Positions 27,814 through 39,250 of a stretch of 64,000 nt of DNA are shown in pieces; the first letter of the stretch is position 1; each line of letters opens with the position of its first letter. Source of the DNA: Brevibacterium iodinum ATCC 49514 (GTDB taxonomy: Bacteria > Actinomycetota > Actinomycetes > Actinomycetales > Brevibacteriaceae). The DNA is taken from NCBI RefSeq assembly GCF_900169265.1, contig NZ_FXYX01000008.1, positions 50,670-114,669 of the forward strand. Direction: 5' to 3'. The position numbers and the translations under genes were made by a program. The notes beneath the pieces are model-generated. The model saw only the letters and a program-made list of their open reading frames with translations. It had not been told where the DNA came from and made no database searches.

Positions 27814-28700
27814 ACCAGGACGACGCACCACGGCTGGGCATCGGAATCATCGGCTGCGGCCGAGTCGGAGCCAGCATCGGAGCGGCCTGGCGGCAGGCCG
27901 GTCACGCGATCATCGGAGTCAGCGCCACCTCGACGGCCAGCCTCGAACGCGCCGAAGACATGCTGCCCGGAGTACCGGTCCTCGACCCCGATGCGATCGC
28001 CGAACGCGCCGAACTCGTGCTCGTCGCCGTCCCCGATGACGAGATCGCTCCCTTGGTCACGGGCCTGGCCGACCTCGGCCGCATCCATGCCGGGCAGATC
28101 CTCATACACTGCTCCGGCCGGTACGGAACGGACGTCCTCGAGGCCGGGACCCGCCTCGGCGCTCTGCCCATCGCTCTGCACCCATCCCTGACCTTCACCG
28201 GCACCGAGGTCGATCTCAGTCGTCTGCGGCAGGCGACGATCGCGGTCACCGCGCCCGCGCCGATCCGTCCGGTGGGCGAGGCGCTCGTCGTCGAACTCGG
28301 TGCCGAACCGATCGACATCGCCGAGGCGGACCGTCCCCTCTACCACGCGGCCATCACCCATGCGTCGAACCATTCGATCACGATTCTCGCCGAGGCCATG
28401 GAGCTGCTCACCGAGGCAGGGGTCGCCGATCCGTCGGCCGTCCTCCACACCCTCGTCGACGCCAGCGTCGCCAACACCATGCAGAACGGACCGAAGGCAC
28501 TGACCGGACCGATCAGCCGCGGTGACGTCGGAACCATCGAAGCGCACCTGGCGGCACTGAGCGAGTTCAGCCTCAGCCGATCGAACCCGGCCGTGCGCAA
28601 CAGCTACATCGCACTCGCCCGATCGACGGCCGCGAAAGCGCTGGCGATGGGACGCATCACAGAAGCCCAGGCACAGCAGATTCTGAGCGCTCTGGACTGA
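27810..28700 (+). CDS. Rossmann-fold DUF2520 oxidoreductase-like protein
   Basis: 296 residues: N-terminal NAD(P)-binding Rossmann domain with GIIGCGRVGASIG near residues 12-24, then a helical DUF2520 domain (LYHAAITHASNHSITILAEAMELL). This is the family present next to panC-panD in mycobacteria and proposed to include ketopantoate-reductase-like enzymes; the actual substrate is unproven. ATG 27810 overlaps the preceding stop by 4 nt; the long in-frame upstream extension is antisense-like noise from another frame. Here the following panC-panD genes are absent and lysS comes next. Confidence 0.85.
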   Translation: MNQDDAPRLGIGIIGCGRVGASIGAAWRQAGHAIIGVSATSTASLERAEDMLPGVPVLDPDAIAERAELVLVAVPDDEIAPLVTGLADLGRIHAGQILIHCSGRYGTDVLEAGTRLGALPIALHPSLTFTGTEVDLSRLRQATIAVTAPAPIRPVGEALVVELGAEPIDIAEADRPLYHAAITHASNHSITILAEAMELLTEAGVADPSAVLHTLVDASVANTMQNGPKALTGPISRGDVGTIEAHLAALSEFSLSRSNPAVRNSYIALARSTAAKALAMGRITEAQAQQILSALD

Positions 28701-28732
28701 CCGCCGAATTCCCCCGTACGGCCCGTCCACGG

Positions 28733-28738
28733 TAGCCT
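28733..28738 (+). promoter_or_regulatory. Candidate -10 element for lysS
   Basis: TAGCCT ends 6 nt before the lysS ATG with no Shine-Dalgarno between, consistent with a leaderless transcript. Confidence 0.5.
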
Positions 28739-28744
28739 TGAAGC

Positions 28745-30304
<1,560 letters not shown>

Positions 30305-30311
30305 TCTGATT

Positions 30312-30557
30312 ATGTTGGATATCCTGAAAGCTCTGCTCCCGTCGATCTGTGTGGGATTGCTGTTCTGGTATGTGTTCCGGAATATCGTCCGCGCAGATCG
30401 CAATGAACGCGAACAGGTAGATAAATACTATTCCGAGATTGAAGTTAGCGAAGTCGACGATAATCCCCGAACGGATGTTAAGATGACAGCGACAAAATCC
30501 TCTGAATACGAAAAGAGTGAACATGGCAAGGGAAATGCGCCTCGTTCTCACGGATGA
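30312..30557 (+). CDS. Small membrane protein between lysS and lsr2, 81 aa
   Basis: Unrecognised. One N-terminal hydrophobic segment (LLPSICVGLLFWYVFRNIV, about residues 8-26) is followed by a basic motif RADRNEREQ and an acidic, disordered tail. Predicted single-pass membrane peptide with a cytosolic tail. It starts 7 bp after the lysS stop and its end overlaps lsr2 by 35 bp in another frame, so it is embedded in the lysS-lsr2 transcript. Base composition is visibly more A/T-rich than lysS, including third positions. Coding status rests on the intact frame, the plausible TM-plus-basic layout and the position. Confidence 0.6.
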   Translation: MLDILKALLPSICVGLLFWYVFRNIVRADRNEREQVDKYYSEIEVSEVDDNPRTDVKMTATKSSEYEKSEHGKGNAPRSHG

Positions 30558-30852
30558 TTTCGACGGAAGCGAAGCGGCGGAAACCGTTCGTTTCAGCCTC
30601 GACCAGGCAACGTACGAACTCGAGCTCTCAACCGAGAATGCCGACAAGCTCCGTGAGACGTTCGCCCCATTCATCGCCAAAGCACGTCGTGTAGCCAACA
30701 CCGGCGGCCGTGGCCGCCGTGCGGGTTCGTCGGGACCCAAGCGGGACACGGCGAAGATCCGCGAGTGGGCTCAGAACAACGGGTACCAGCTCGGTGATCG
30801 TGGACGGATCCCGCTCGAGATCGTCGAAGCATACGAAGCAGCGGAGAAGTAA
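30523..30852 (+). CDS. lsr2: Lsr2 nucleoid-associated protein (xenogeneic silencer)
   Basis: 109-residue H-NS-like protein that binds A/T-rich DNA and silences acquired genes in actinobacteria. N-terminal dimerisation part (LVLTDDFDGSEAAETVRFSLDQ), Gly/Arg-rich linker (GGRGRRAGSSG), and C-terminal DNA-binding region with the RGR minor-groove motif in DRGRIPLEIVEAY. ATG 30523 gives the expected MAREMRL start; a GTG six bases earlier is less likely. Overlaps the small membrane gene by 35 bp. A strong terminator follows 37 bp downstream. Confidence 0.95.
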   Translation: MAREMRLVLTDDFDGSEAAETVRFSLDQATYELELSTENADKLRETFAPFIAKARRVANTGGRGRRAGSSGPKRDTAKIREWAQNNGYQLGDRGRIPLEIVEAYEAAEK

Positions 30853-30888
30853 GAGGCTCATTCGAAAGCCGATAACTTCCGATTAGGT

Positions 30889-30930
30889 CCGAGGGGCCAG
30901 CGAATTGATTCGCTGGCCCCTCGGGCTTTT
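30889..30930 (+). terminator. Terminator after lsr2
   Basis: 17-bp perfect arms (30889-30905 and 30908-30924) with a tight turn, followed by a T-run in GGGCTTTTTG. Classic intrinsic terminator closing the lysS-lsr2 transcript. Confidence 0.9.
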
Positions 30931-31146
30931 TGTGCTCGGCCTCGGTAATATGAATTGCCCTCTTCCGGTTCTGCGGCAACACAGCAGTGATGAAACATCA
31001 CAGACAATTGCCAGGTGGAGAGTAGTTGAAAATCATATCGATTGATGGCGCAGCCAAATGGTTCGATGAAGTTGCAGATAAATCAAGGGAGCCTGCACTG
31101 TGGCCGCGGAAATGCCTGTGCTCACCGCACGGCTATTGAAGTCGGT
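30931..31146. other. A/T-richer intergenic stretch, no gene seen
   Basis: Between the lsr2 terminator and the 3' end of the broken mph-like gene. Composition is less G/C-rich than elsewhere. No supported ORF, RNA or repeat; a plus-strand open frame from 31042 runs antisense through the pseudogene and has no family character. Confidence 0.5.
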
Positions 31147-31926
31147 TCACTTCTGCGGGTTCAATTGAATTCGTGCCGCACTCATATGCCCCGGGGCTCC
31201 GGCCTGCAGAGCGTACAGTCCCAATTCGACGGGCGGCGTCGAGCAGAGCTCGGCGCAGTGATCGGCGAACCGGGGCCAGATCCGACCGCCGGCATCGACG
31301 GATCGCGCGCTCGTGTTCTCGAACGCAGAGGCCGAGACACTGGCGTGATGGAACATGAAATCCCTGGCGGGATCGCCGATTGCAGCGGTCGTCCAATCGA
31401 GGACGCTGAGTTTGACGGGTCCGTCCATGAGCTGATGCGCCGGATACACCTCGCCATGAGTCACGGTTGAGAACGACGGCCAATAGCTGTCATCGTCGAG
31501 CCATGCGGTCCACCGCCGGAGCAGGTTCGGCGCCACCTCGAACTCGGCGGGGGGGGGGGGGAGAGCTCCGGAATGCCTGTGTCCCGAACGACAGCCGGGT
31601 CGACGTTGTGGAGTTCGACGAGGACCGATCCGAGCGATGCGGCATACTCGGAGGATTCGACATCGAAATGCCACTGCGGCTGACCACTGTCGTCGATCGT
31701 CAGTCCGGGTGTACCCGGCAGCAGCGGGTAGGCGATGAGGTCATTGAAGTGGATCTGCCAATCGGGGACCGCGACGCTCAGATGCGGTGCGACGGCGTTA
31801 AGGAACCGGCCCTCGACGGCGGCTCGGGCGGCGACATCCGGACGTCGGGGTATCCGGAGCACCCAGGACCGACCGTCGACCGCCTCGGCGATGGCCACCT
31901 GGAAGTCGAGGCCGAGCTCGTTGGGT
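31147..31926 (-). pseudogene. Broken macrolide 2'-phosphotransferase-like (Mph/APH) gene
   Basis: Minus-strand reading gives Mph-family sequence in two frames. The N-terminal frame reads PNELGLDFQVAIAEAVDG, WVLRIPRRPDV and LIAYPLLPGTPG; after a run of 13 G on the plus strand (31549-31561) the next frame continues AEFEVAPNLLRRWTAWLDDD, THGEVYPAHQL and VLDWTTAAIGDPARDF. A run of 11 or 14 would keep one frame. The gene also lacks a start: upstream of the first conserved residues the frame meets TAA with no ATG/GTG/TTG, so about 15-25 N-terminal residues are lost. The catalytic loop reads HGE instead of the usual HGD. Intact family members inactivate macrolides by phosphorylation; this copy is probably dead or, if the run varies, switchable. 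Confidence 0.8.
31549..31561. repeat. Homopolymer run of 13 G
   Basis: Thirteen consecutive G residues inside the mph-like gene. Such a run is unique in the window and sits exactly where the two reading frames of the gene must be joined. Confidence 0.95.
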
Positions 31927-31960
31927 CTCGAGTCTAGAGAATTTCGCCCACAGCCAAACG

Positions 31961-31980
31961 GTTTCGGCTGATGGCGAAAC
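31961..31980. promoter_or_regulatory. Palindrome upstream of clpC, ClgR-like candidate
   Basis: GTTTCGGCTGATGGCGAAAC, arms GTTTCG/CGAAAC, 65 bp before the clpC start. In actinobacteria clp genes are commonly activated by ClgR through TTCGC...GCGAA-type sites; the match here is partial (14 of 20 positions symmetric). Confidence 0.45.
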
Positions 31981-32044
31981 CTGCAATAGAACCGCGGTCG
32001 TGGTGGTTAGGCTCAGAAGAATCAGAAGACCGAGGAGGATGAAT

Positions 32045-34585
<2,541 letters not shown>

Positions 34586-34613
34586 TCTTTCATCACCTTC
34601 TCGGATAACGCAT

Positions 34614-34656
34614 AAGAGTCCGGGGAGTCGGCAGCAGCCGGCTCCCCGGACTCTTT
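34614..34656 (+). terminator. Terminator after clpC
   Basis: 14-bp arms (34614-34627 and 34642-34655) of GC-rich sequence with a loop that itself contains a small CGGC/GCCG stem, ending CTCTTTCG. Confidence 0.85.
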
Positions 34657-34691
34657 CGTGTTCGCCTCCGGTGATGGTGTTGAATGTCGGT

Positions 34692-35276
34692 ATGAGCTCA
34701 CACGCAGGCGACTTCGATCACGGACGGATCTCCGAGGACCACCATTCCAAGCACGTACTCCCCGGAGGTCTGTACCTGCGACGAGCGAGGACCGGCGACG
34801 TCAAAGGCATCGAAGCCCTGGTCGCCCCACTGGCCGGTGAGCGGATCCTGCTCGCCAAGGACACGGTGACCTACTTCGAGTCGCTGCAGGAGTTCTGGCT
34901 GGTCGTCGATCCACAGCCCGATGGTTCCGAGATCCTCGCCGGCTGCGGCGCCCTGCACATCATCTGGGCGGATCTCGCCGAGGCGCGCACGGTCGCCACT
35001 TCACCGGACTATCGGGGCAGGGGAGTGGGCAAGGCGATCATCAAGCAGCTGCTCGCCGATGCTCGTGAGATCGGCATCGACCGGGTGTTCTGCCTGACCT
35101 TCGAGACCGGTTTCTTCGGTTCGCTCGGCTTCGAACCGATCAAGGGCATCCCCGTCTCACCCGAGGTCTACGTCGAGCTGCTCCACTCCACCGATGAGGG
35201 CGTCGCAGAGTTTCTCGACTTGGCCAGGGTCAAACCGAACACCCTGGGCAACTCACGGATGATCAAATACCTCTGA
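34692..35276 (+). CDS. GNAT N-acetyltransferase, amino-acid N-acetyltransferase-like
   Basis: GCN5-related acetyltransferase of about 194 residues. The acetyl-CoA-binding pyrophosphate loop is seen in SPDYRGRGVGKAIIKQLL, followed by IDRVFCLTFETGFFGSLGFEPI, an arrangement close to the single-domain N-acetylglutamate synthases (class with ArgA-like activity) of actinobacteria. It would then make N-acetylglutamate for arginine synthesis, but substrate assignment is inference. ATG 34692 is used; ATG 34674 (six residues longer) is also possible and neither has a strong ribosome site. Convergent with mutY. Confidence 0.82.
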   Translation: MSSHAGDFDHGRISEDHHSKHVLPGGLYLRRARTGDVKGIEALVAPLAGERILLAKDTVTYFESLQEFWLVVDPQPDGSEILAGCGALHIIWADLAEARTVATSPDYRGRGVGKAIIKQLLADAREIGIDRVFCLTFETGFFGSLGFEPIKGIPVSPEVYVELLHSTDEGVAEFLDLARVKPNTLGNSRMIKYL

Positions 35277-35400
35277 GCCAGACCCTGATCGTGCCCGTCA
35301 CCGGCGGGCGTCGGCTTTGACCATGCTCTCGGCGACCGGTACACGCGACTGCCGCACACACAACGTCCAGTGGCGGCGTCTGCCACGTCCGGGTCCGGAT

Positions 35401-36444
35401 TCAGCTGTTCGGCAGTGCCAATCGCCCGTCGACCTGTTGTGCCAGACCGTCGTCGACGAGGTCGGAGATGAGCCGATTGATCCTGTCTTGGTCGGCACTG
35501 AGTTCACGCACTCGAGCCACCGCTGCGGCCGTCGATTCGGCCAGTGAGTCGAGAAGCGCGGGGTCGAAGTCGGTCACCGCGGCGGTGAAGACGTCGAGCC
35601 GGACACCGTGTCGGCCGTCACCGGCGACGTGCGCTGCCTTGAGGGCATCCATGATCGCACCGCGCAGCTGTCGATCGGTGCCTGCCCACTTCTGAGTCTT
35701 CGGCTTTGTCGCCGAGGCGGGTCTTCCCAATCGGTTCCATGTGCAGATGTCCTGGAGCGGGCAGGCTTGGCAGTCGGGATTGCGCGCTGTGCAGACGAGG
35801 GCCCCGAACTCCATGACTCCGGCGTTCCACTCAACGTGCTTATCCTCGGGTACGAGGGCCGCCGCCCAGGCGGTCTCCTTCCGGCCGGGTGAGGTGGTGG
35901 GGCGTTCTCGGCCCGCGAAGAGGCGGATGAGGACCCGACGCACGTTCGTGTCGAGCACGGTCGTCTTTCGACCGAAAGCGAAGGAGGAGACCGCGGCGGC
36001 GGTGTAGGACCCGATGCCCGGCAGTCGTTCGAGCTCTTCGGTCGTTTCGGGAACGCGGTTGTCCAGGTCAGCGGCGATGACTTCGGCGGCTTCCTGCAGT
36101 CGCAGCGCTCTGCGTGGGTATCCTAGCCGGTCCCAGGCGTGGAGGACATCGGCGGTCGGGGCGGCGGCGAGGTCGGCCGGTGTCGGCCACTTGTCCATCC
36201 ACGCCCGCCATCGCGGTTCGACTCGGGCGACAGGGGTCTGTTGGGACATGATCTCACTGACGAGGATTGCCCAGGCGCTCGTGTTCGGGTGCCTCCACGG
36301 CAGGTCCCGGGCGGTGTCCTCGAACCAGGCGATGATGGTGTCCTGCACTCGTCTGAGCACAGGTTCGGCCACCTCGGGGAAGGTGGTGGATGACCCTGTG
36401 GGATTCGATTCGGGACCGGCTCGGTGTGTCATTTGGATGCTCAT
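35401..36444 (-). CDS. mutY: A/G-specific adenine DNA glycosylase
   Basis: Removes adenine mispaired with 8-oxoguanine. 347 residues: helix-hairpin-helix LPGIGSYTAAAV, catalytic Glu64 in LVSEIMSQQTPV, catalytic Asp165 in VLDTNVRR, and the 4Fe-4S ligands Cys218, 225, 228, 234 in a C-X6-C-X2-C-X5-C pattern. The C-terminal region is shorter than in E. coli MutY and lacks an obvious NUDT1-like domain. Start taken at 36444 (MSIQMTHR); 36432 is an alternative. Only 24 bp separate it from the divergent membrane-protein gene, so the promoters must overlap. Confidence 0.95.
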   Translation of the reverse strand: MSIQMTHRAGPESNPTGSSTTFPEVAEPVLRRVQDTIIAWFEDTARDLPWRHPNTSAWAILVSEIMSQQTPVARVEPRWRAWMDKWPTPADLAAAPTADVLHAWDRLGYPRRALRLQEAAEVIAADLDNRVPETTEELERLPGIGSYTAAAVSSFAFGRKTTVLDTNVRRVLIRLFAGRERPTTSPGRKETAWAAALVPEDKHVEWNAGVMEFGALVCTARNPDCQACPLQDICTWNRLGRPASATKPKTQKWAGTDRQLRGAIMDALKAAHVAGDGRHGVRLDVFTAAVTDFDPALLDSLAESTAAAVARVRELSADQDRINRLISDLVDDGLAQQVDGRLALPNS

Positions 36445-36455
36445 TCGCAATTGCC

Positions 36456-36461
36456 TAGGCT
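36456..36461 (+). promoter_or_regulatory. Candidate -10 element for the 36469 gene
   Basis: TAGGCT ends 7 nt before the ATG at 36469 within the 24-bp mutY intergenic gap; leaderless transcription is implied. Confidence 0.5.
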
Positions 36462-36468
36462 CAAAGCG

Positions 36469-37272
36469 ATGACTCCTTCCAATCGTGGTTCGCAGCCGAA
36501 CAGAGCTGCAGGGCAGCCTCGCCAGTCTAGCGGGAAGCTGCCTGCTCACGTGTACCGTCGGCGCCGCATCACGCTTGCTGTGGCCAGCCTCCTCGTCCTG
36601 GGGCTTCTTGTCCTCGGAATCGTCGGAATCGCCAAAGCTATCGGCGGCCGCAGCGACGGATCGGACAAGGTCGCTGCCGAGGAGACTGCCCCGGCTGAAT
36701 CGACGACCGCGGCACCTGTGCCGGATAAGAAAGCAGCGAGCGGAAAGTGCCCGGAGGACAAGGTCTCGCTGAAGGCGAAGGTCGATCCGAAATCCGTGAA
36801 GGACGGGAAAGAACCCGAATTGGGCATGGTCATCGAGAACGGCCACACCGCCACATGCCTCATCGAGGTCGGTACCGATAAGCAGGAATTCATCGTCGAG
36901 AAGAACGGTGATGTGGTGTGGTCGTCGGAGTACTGCGCGGCGGCGAAAGACGAGAATGCCGAGGCTTCCACGGAGTTCGCACCGCAGTCCGAGAAGACTG
37001 CGAAGCTCAAGTGGAACCGGATCAAGGTCGACAAGAACTGCAACCGCGAAGACGATGACTTCGCTCCCGGTGACTATGAGCTCATCGTGAAGCTCGATGA
37101 CAAGAAGAGCGAACCGACGCCGTTCGAGCTCGAGAAGAGCGCCGCCGAAAAGGCCGAGGAGAAGAAGGCCGCGGAGGAGAAGAAGAAAGCCGACGAGGAG
37201 AAGAAGTCGGAAAAGGAATCCGGCGAGAGGGACTCCTCGGATGAGAAGCAGTCAGAGGAACCGCAGGACTGA
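36469..37272 (+). CDS. Membrane-anchored secreted-domain protein with Lys/Glu tail, 267 aa
   Basis: Not assigned to a named family. Short basic cytosolic N terminus, one membrane helix (about residues 34-56), a Thr/Ala/Pro spacer, then an extracytoplasmic beta-like domain (about 80-205) with four cysteines (in GKCPEDK, TATCLIEV, SEYCAAAK, KNCNRED) that could form two disulfides. The last about 45 residues are a Lys/Glu-rich probable coiled coil (EKAEEKKAAEEKKKADEEKK). A membrane protein of similar size sits between mutY and radA/disA in M. tuberculosis, so this may be its counterpart (synteny from memory). Convergent with the VOC gene with a 4-bp gap. Confidence 0.75.
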   Translation: MTPSNRGSQPNRAAGQPRQSSGKLPAHVYRRRRITLAVASLLVLGLLVLGIVGIAKAIGGRSDGSDKVAAEETAPAESTTAAPVPDKKAASGKCPEDKVSLKAKVDPKSVKDGKEPELGMVIENGHTATCLIEVGTDKQEFIVEKNGDVVWSSEYCAAAKDENAEASTEFAPQSEKTAKLKWNRIKVDKNCNREDDDFAPGDYELIVKLDDKKSEPTPFELEKSAAEKAEEKKAAEEKKKADEEKKSEKESGERDSSDEKQSEEPQD

Positions 37273-37276
37273 GTTC

Positions 37277-37687
37277 TCAGGCACCGCGGTAGGAGCCGAC
37301 TCCCCACGAGTTTCCATCGTGGTCGCGGAAGTCGAATTCGCGGCCGCCGTGAACCTGAGTCGCCACGGGTCGCACGATCGCATGCCCCATATCGACGACC
37401 TCCTGGTAGAGCCGGTCGACTTCGCGTTCGGTGTCGACGACGACGTAGATCGAGCTGCCGCCCACCGAATCGAGGGCCGACCCGTCGTTGCGAACCGAAC
37501 CGAACATGATCCCGCCGTTGTCGCCGAGCGCGAATTCGGCATGCTCGACGACCGCCGGATCGTGTTCATTGCGCACGATCAGTCTTTCGGTGAACCCGAG
37601 CGTGACCAGCAGGTCGATCGTCGCTGCGGCATCGGCGGTCCGGAAGGCTGGAAAAACTGTCGTGGTCATGACACCAGGATGCTCCAA
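37277..37687 (-). CDS. VOC-family protein (bleomycin-resistance/glyoxalase-like), 136 aa
   Basis: Single VOC domain protein: TTTVFPAFRTADAAATIDLLVTLGF at the start, SSIYVVVDTEREVDRLYQEV in the middle and REFDFRDHDGNSWGVGSYRG at the end, typical of the small dimeric VOC proteins. Substrate unknown. ATG at 37687 or the internal ATG at 37669 (MTTTVFP) could be the start; the latter matches usual family N termini better. Lies 25 bp from radA's stop, same strand, so it may be on the radA transcript. Confidence 0.82.
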   Translation of the reverse strand: MEHPGVMTTTVFPAFRTADAAATIDLLVTLGFTERLIVRNEHDPAVVEHAEFALGDNGGIMFGSVRNDGSALDSVGGSSIYVVVDTEREVDRLYQEVVDMGHAIVRPVATQVHGGREFDFRDHDGNSWGVGSYRGA

Positions 37688-37712
37688 AACCGTGCGAAAG
37701 TCCCGGACTTTC

Positions 37713-39080
37713 TCACTTGTGCTCCCGAAGAGCCTGCTTCGTCAGCATCAGTTCGACCGCTCCGGCGATGTGTTCGCACTCCTCGACCTCCATCTTGTCC
37801 GGCGCCGCCACATTGGTCATCGCGCCCTTGGCGACGACAGCGTGAGTGATACCCAGCCGTTTGGCTTCATTGAGTCGTTGGCCGAGATTGGGGACGTTGC
37901 GGATCTCCCCTGACAAGCTGACCTCGCCGATCGCGACGAGGTGGCGAGCCAGCGGCTTGCCGAGCAGCGCCGATGCCAGGGACATGCAGATCGCGAGGTC
38001 GCTGGCCGGCTCGGAGAGCTTCGCTCCGCCGACGGTGGCGGTGAAGACATCGCTCTTGGCGAGGTTCGCCTGCGCGACGTTCTGGCTGAGCACAGCCAGC
38101 ATCATCGCCACCCGGGAGGAATCGACTCCGGAGACCGAACGACGGGACTGGCCGCCAGCGGACTCTGTGATGAGCGATTGGACTTCGACGAGCAGCGGAC
38201 GCTTGCCCTCCTGCGTCACTGTCAAGCACGTGCCGGGCGGGTTCGCACCGCTGCGCGAGAGGAACAGCCCCGAAGGGTCTTCGAGACTCTTGATCCCGTT
38301 CTCCTCCATATCGAAGCAGCCCACGTCGTCGGTCGGGCCGAAGCGATTCTTCACCGCTCGCAGCATGCGCAGACGCGAATGCCTCTCACCTTCGAAGGTG
38401 CACACGACATCGACGAGATGCTCGAGAAGGCGAGGACCGGCGATCGTGCCGTCCTTCGTGATGTGGCCGACGAGCACAGTCGGCAGAGACCGGGCCTTGG
38501 CTTCCCTGATGAGGGCAGAGGCGACTTCACGGACCTGGGTGACTCCGCCGGGGATGCCTTCGACCTCGGATGATGCCAGAGTTTGGATCGAGTCGACGAC
38601 GAGCAGCTCCGGCTGTTCGGACTCGATCATTCCCAAGACCGAACCCAGATCGGTCTCAGCAGCGAGGAGAAGTGAGTCGGCCAGGGCATTGATCCGTTCG
38701 GCGCGCAGTCGCACCTGACCGGCGGATTCCTCACCGGTGACATAGAGGACCTTGACCCCGAACATGGCGATCTTCGCGGCGACGTCGAGCAGCAGCGTCG
38801 ACTTGCCGACCCCCGGCTCACCGGAAAGCAGGACAACGGCGCCGGGCACGATGCCACCGCCGAGCACCCGATCGAACTCGGGGACGAACGTCGATCTCGC
38901 CTGCGCGAGCGTCGAGTCGATCTCGCTGATCGGCTTCGCCGCATTGGACTTCTTGACCTTCGTCTTCACCTTCGACGAGTTCGCGCCCTTTTCTTCAAGC
39001 GTGCCCCAGGCCTGGCATTCGGGGCAGCGTCCCAACCATTTGACCGTCGAATAGCCGCATTCCGAGCATGTGAAAGACAT
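37713..39080 (-). CDS. radA: DNA repair protein RadA (Sms)
   Basis: RecA-like ATPase that helps branch migration in recombination repair. 455 residues: N-terminal zinc finger with C5-x2-C8 and C19-x2-C22, Walker A GEPGVGKST at 87-95, the RadA-specific KNRFG motif at 244-248 and a C-terminal Lon-like domain. Start at 39080 (MSFTCSECGYSTVKW) matches the family; the longer in-frame upstream sequence is not conserved. In many actinobacteria disA adjoins radA; here its 3' neighbour is a VOC gene. Confidence 0.95.
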   Translation of the reverse strand: MSFTCSECGYSTVKWLGRCPECQAWGTLEEKGANSSKVKTKVKKSNAAKPISEIDSTLAQARSTFVPEFDRVLGGGIVPGAVVLLSGEPGVGKSTLLLDVAAKIAMFGVKVLYVTGEESAGQVRLRAERINALADSLLLAAETDLGSVLGMIESEQPELLVVDSIQTLASSEVEGIPGGVTQVREVASALIREAKARSLPTVLVGHITKDGTIAGPRLLEHLVDVVCTFEGERHSRLRMLRAVKNRFGPTDDVGCFDMEENGIKSLEDPSGLFLSRSGANPPGTCLTVTQEGKRPLLVEVQSLITESAGGQSRRSVSGVDSSRVAMMLAVLSQNVAQANLAKSDVFTATVGGAKLSEPASDLAICMSLASALLGKPLARHLVAIGEVSLSGEIRNVPNLGQRLNEAKRLGITHAVVAKGAMTNVAAPDKMEVEECEHIAGAVELMLTKQALREHK

Positions 39081-39192
39081 ACCGCAATTCTGGCACGGGC
39101 CGCTGACACGAGTTTCCTTGCTCGAGAGACCGTCTTCACCAACAGGGAGCCGGCCGGTGTGCGCTGCAGCGGGGGAGTCCGGCGAACGCAGA

Positions 39193-39225
39193 GGGGCGCC
39201 CGACGATGAGTTCGTCGGGCGCCCC
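39193..39225 (-). terminator. Hairpin after map
   Basis: Perfect 14-bp arms (39193-39206, 39212-39225) around a 5-nt loop, 25 bp beyond the map stop on the minus strand. Very GC-rich, followed on the minus strand by CTCTGCG rather than a T-run, so termination is likely but not textbook. Confidence 0.75.
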
Positions 39226-39250
39226 TTGCCGGCAGAGTGCGGCAGCCAGG

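Noticed and set aside
31042..31470. 142-codon plus-strand frame downstream of lsr2
   Set aside because: Runs antisense through the conserved C-terminal half of the mph-like pseudogene and has no features of its own.
35277..35400. Possible terminator between the GNAT gene and mutY
   Set aside because: Only weak, interrupted complementarity; no convincing stem or T-run.
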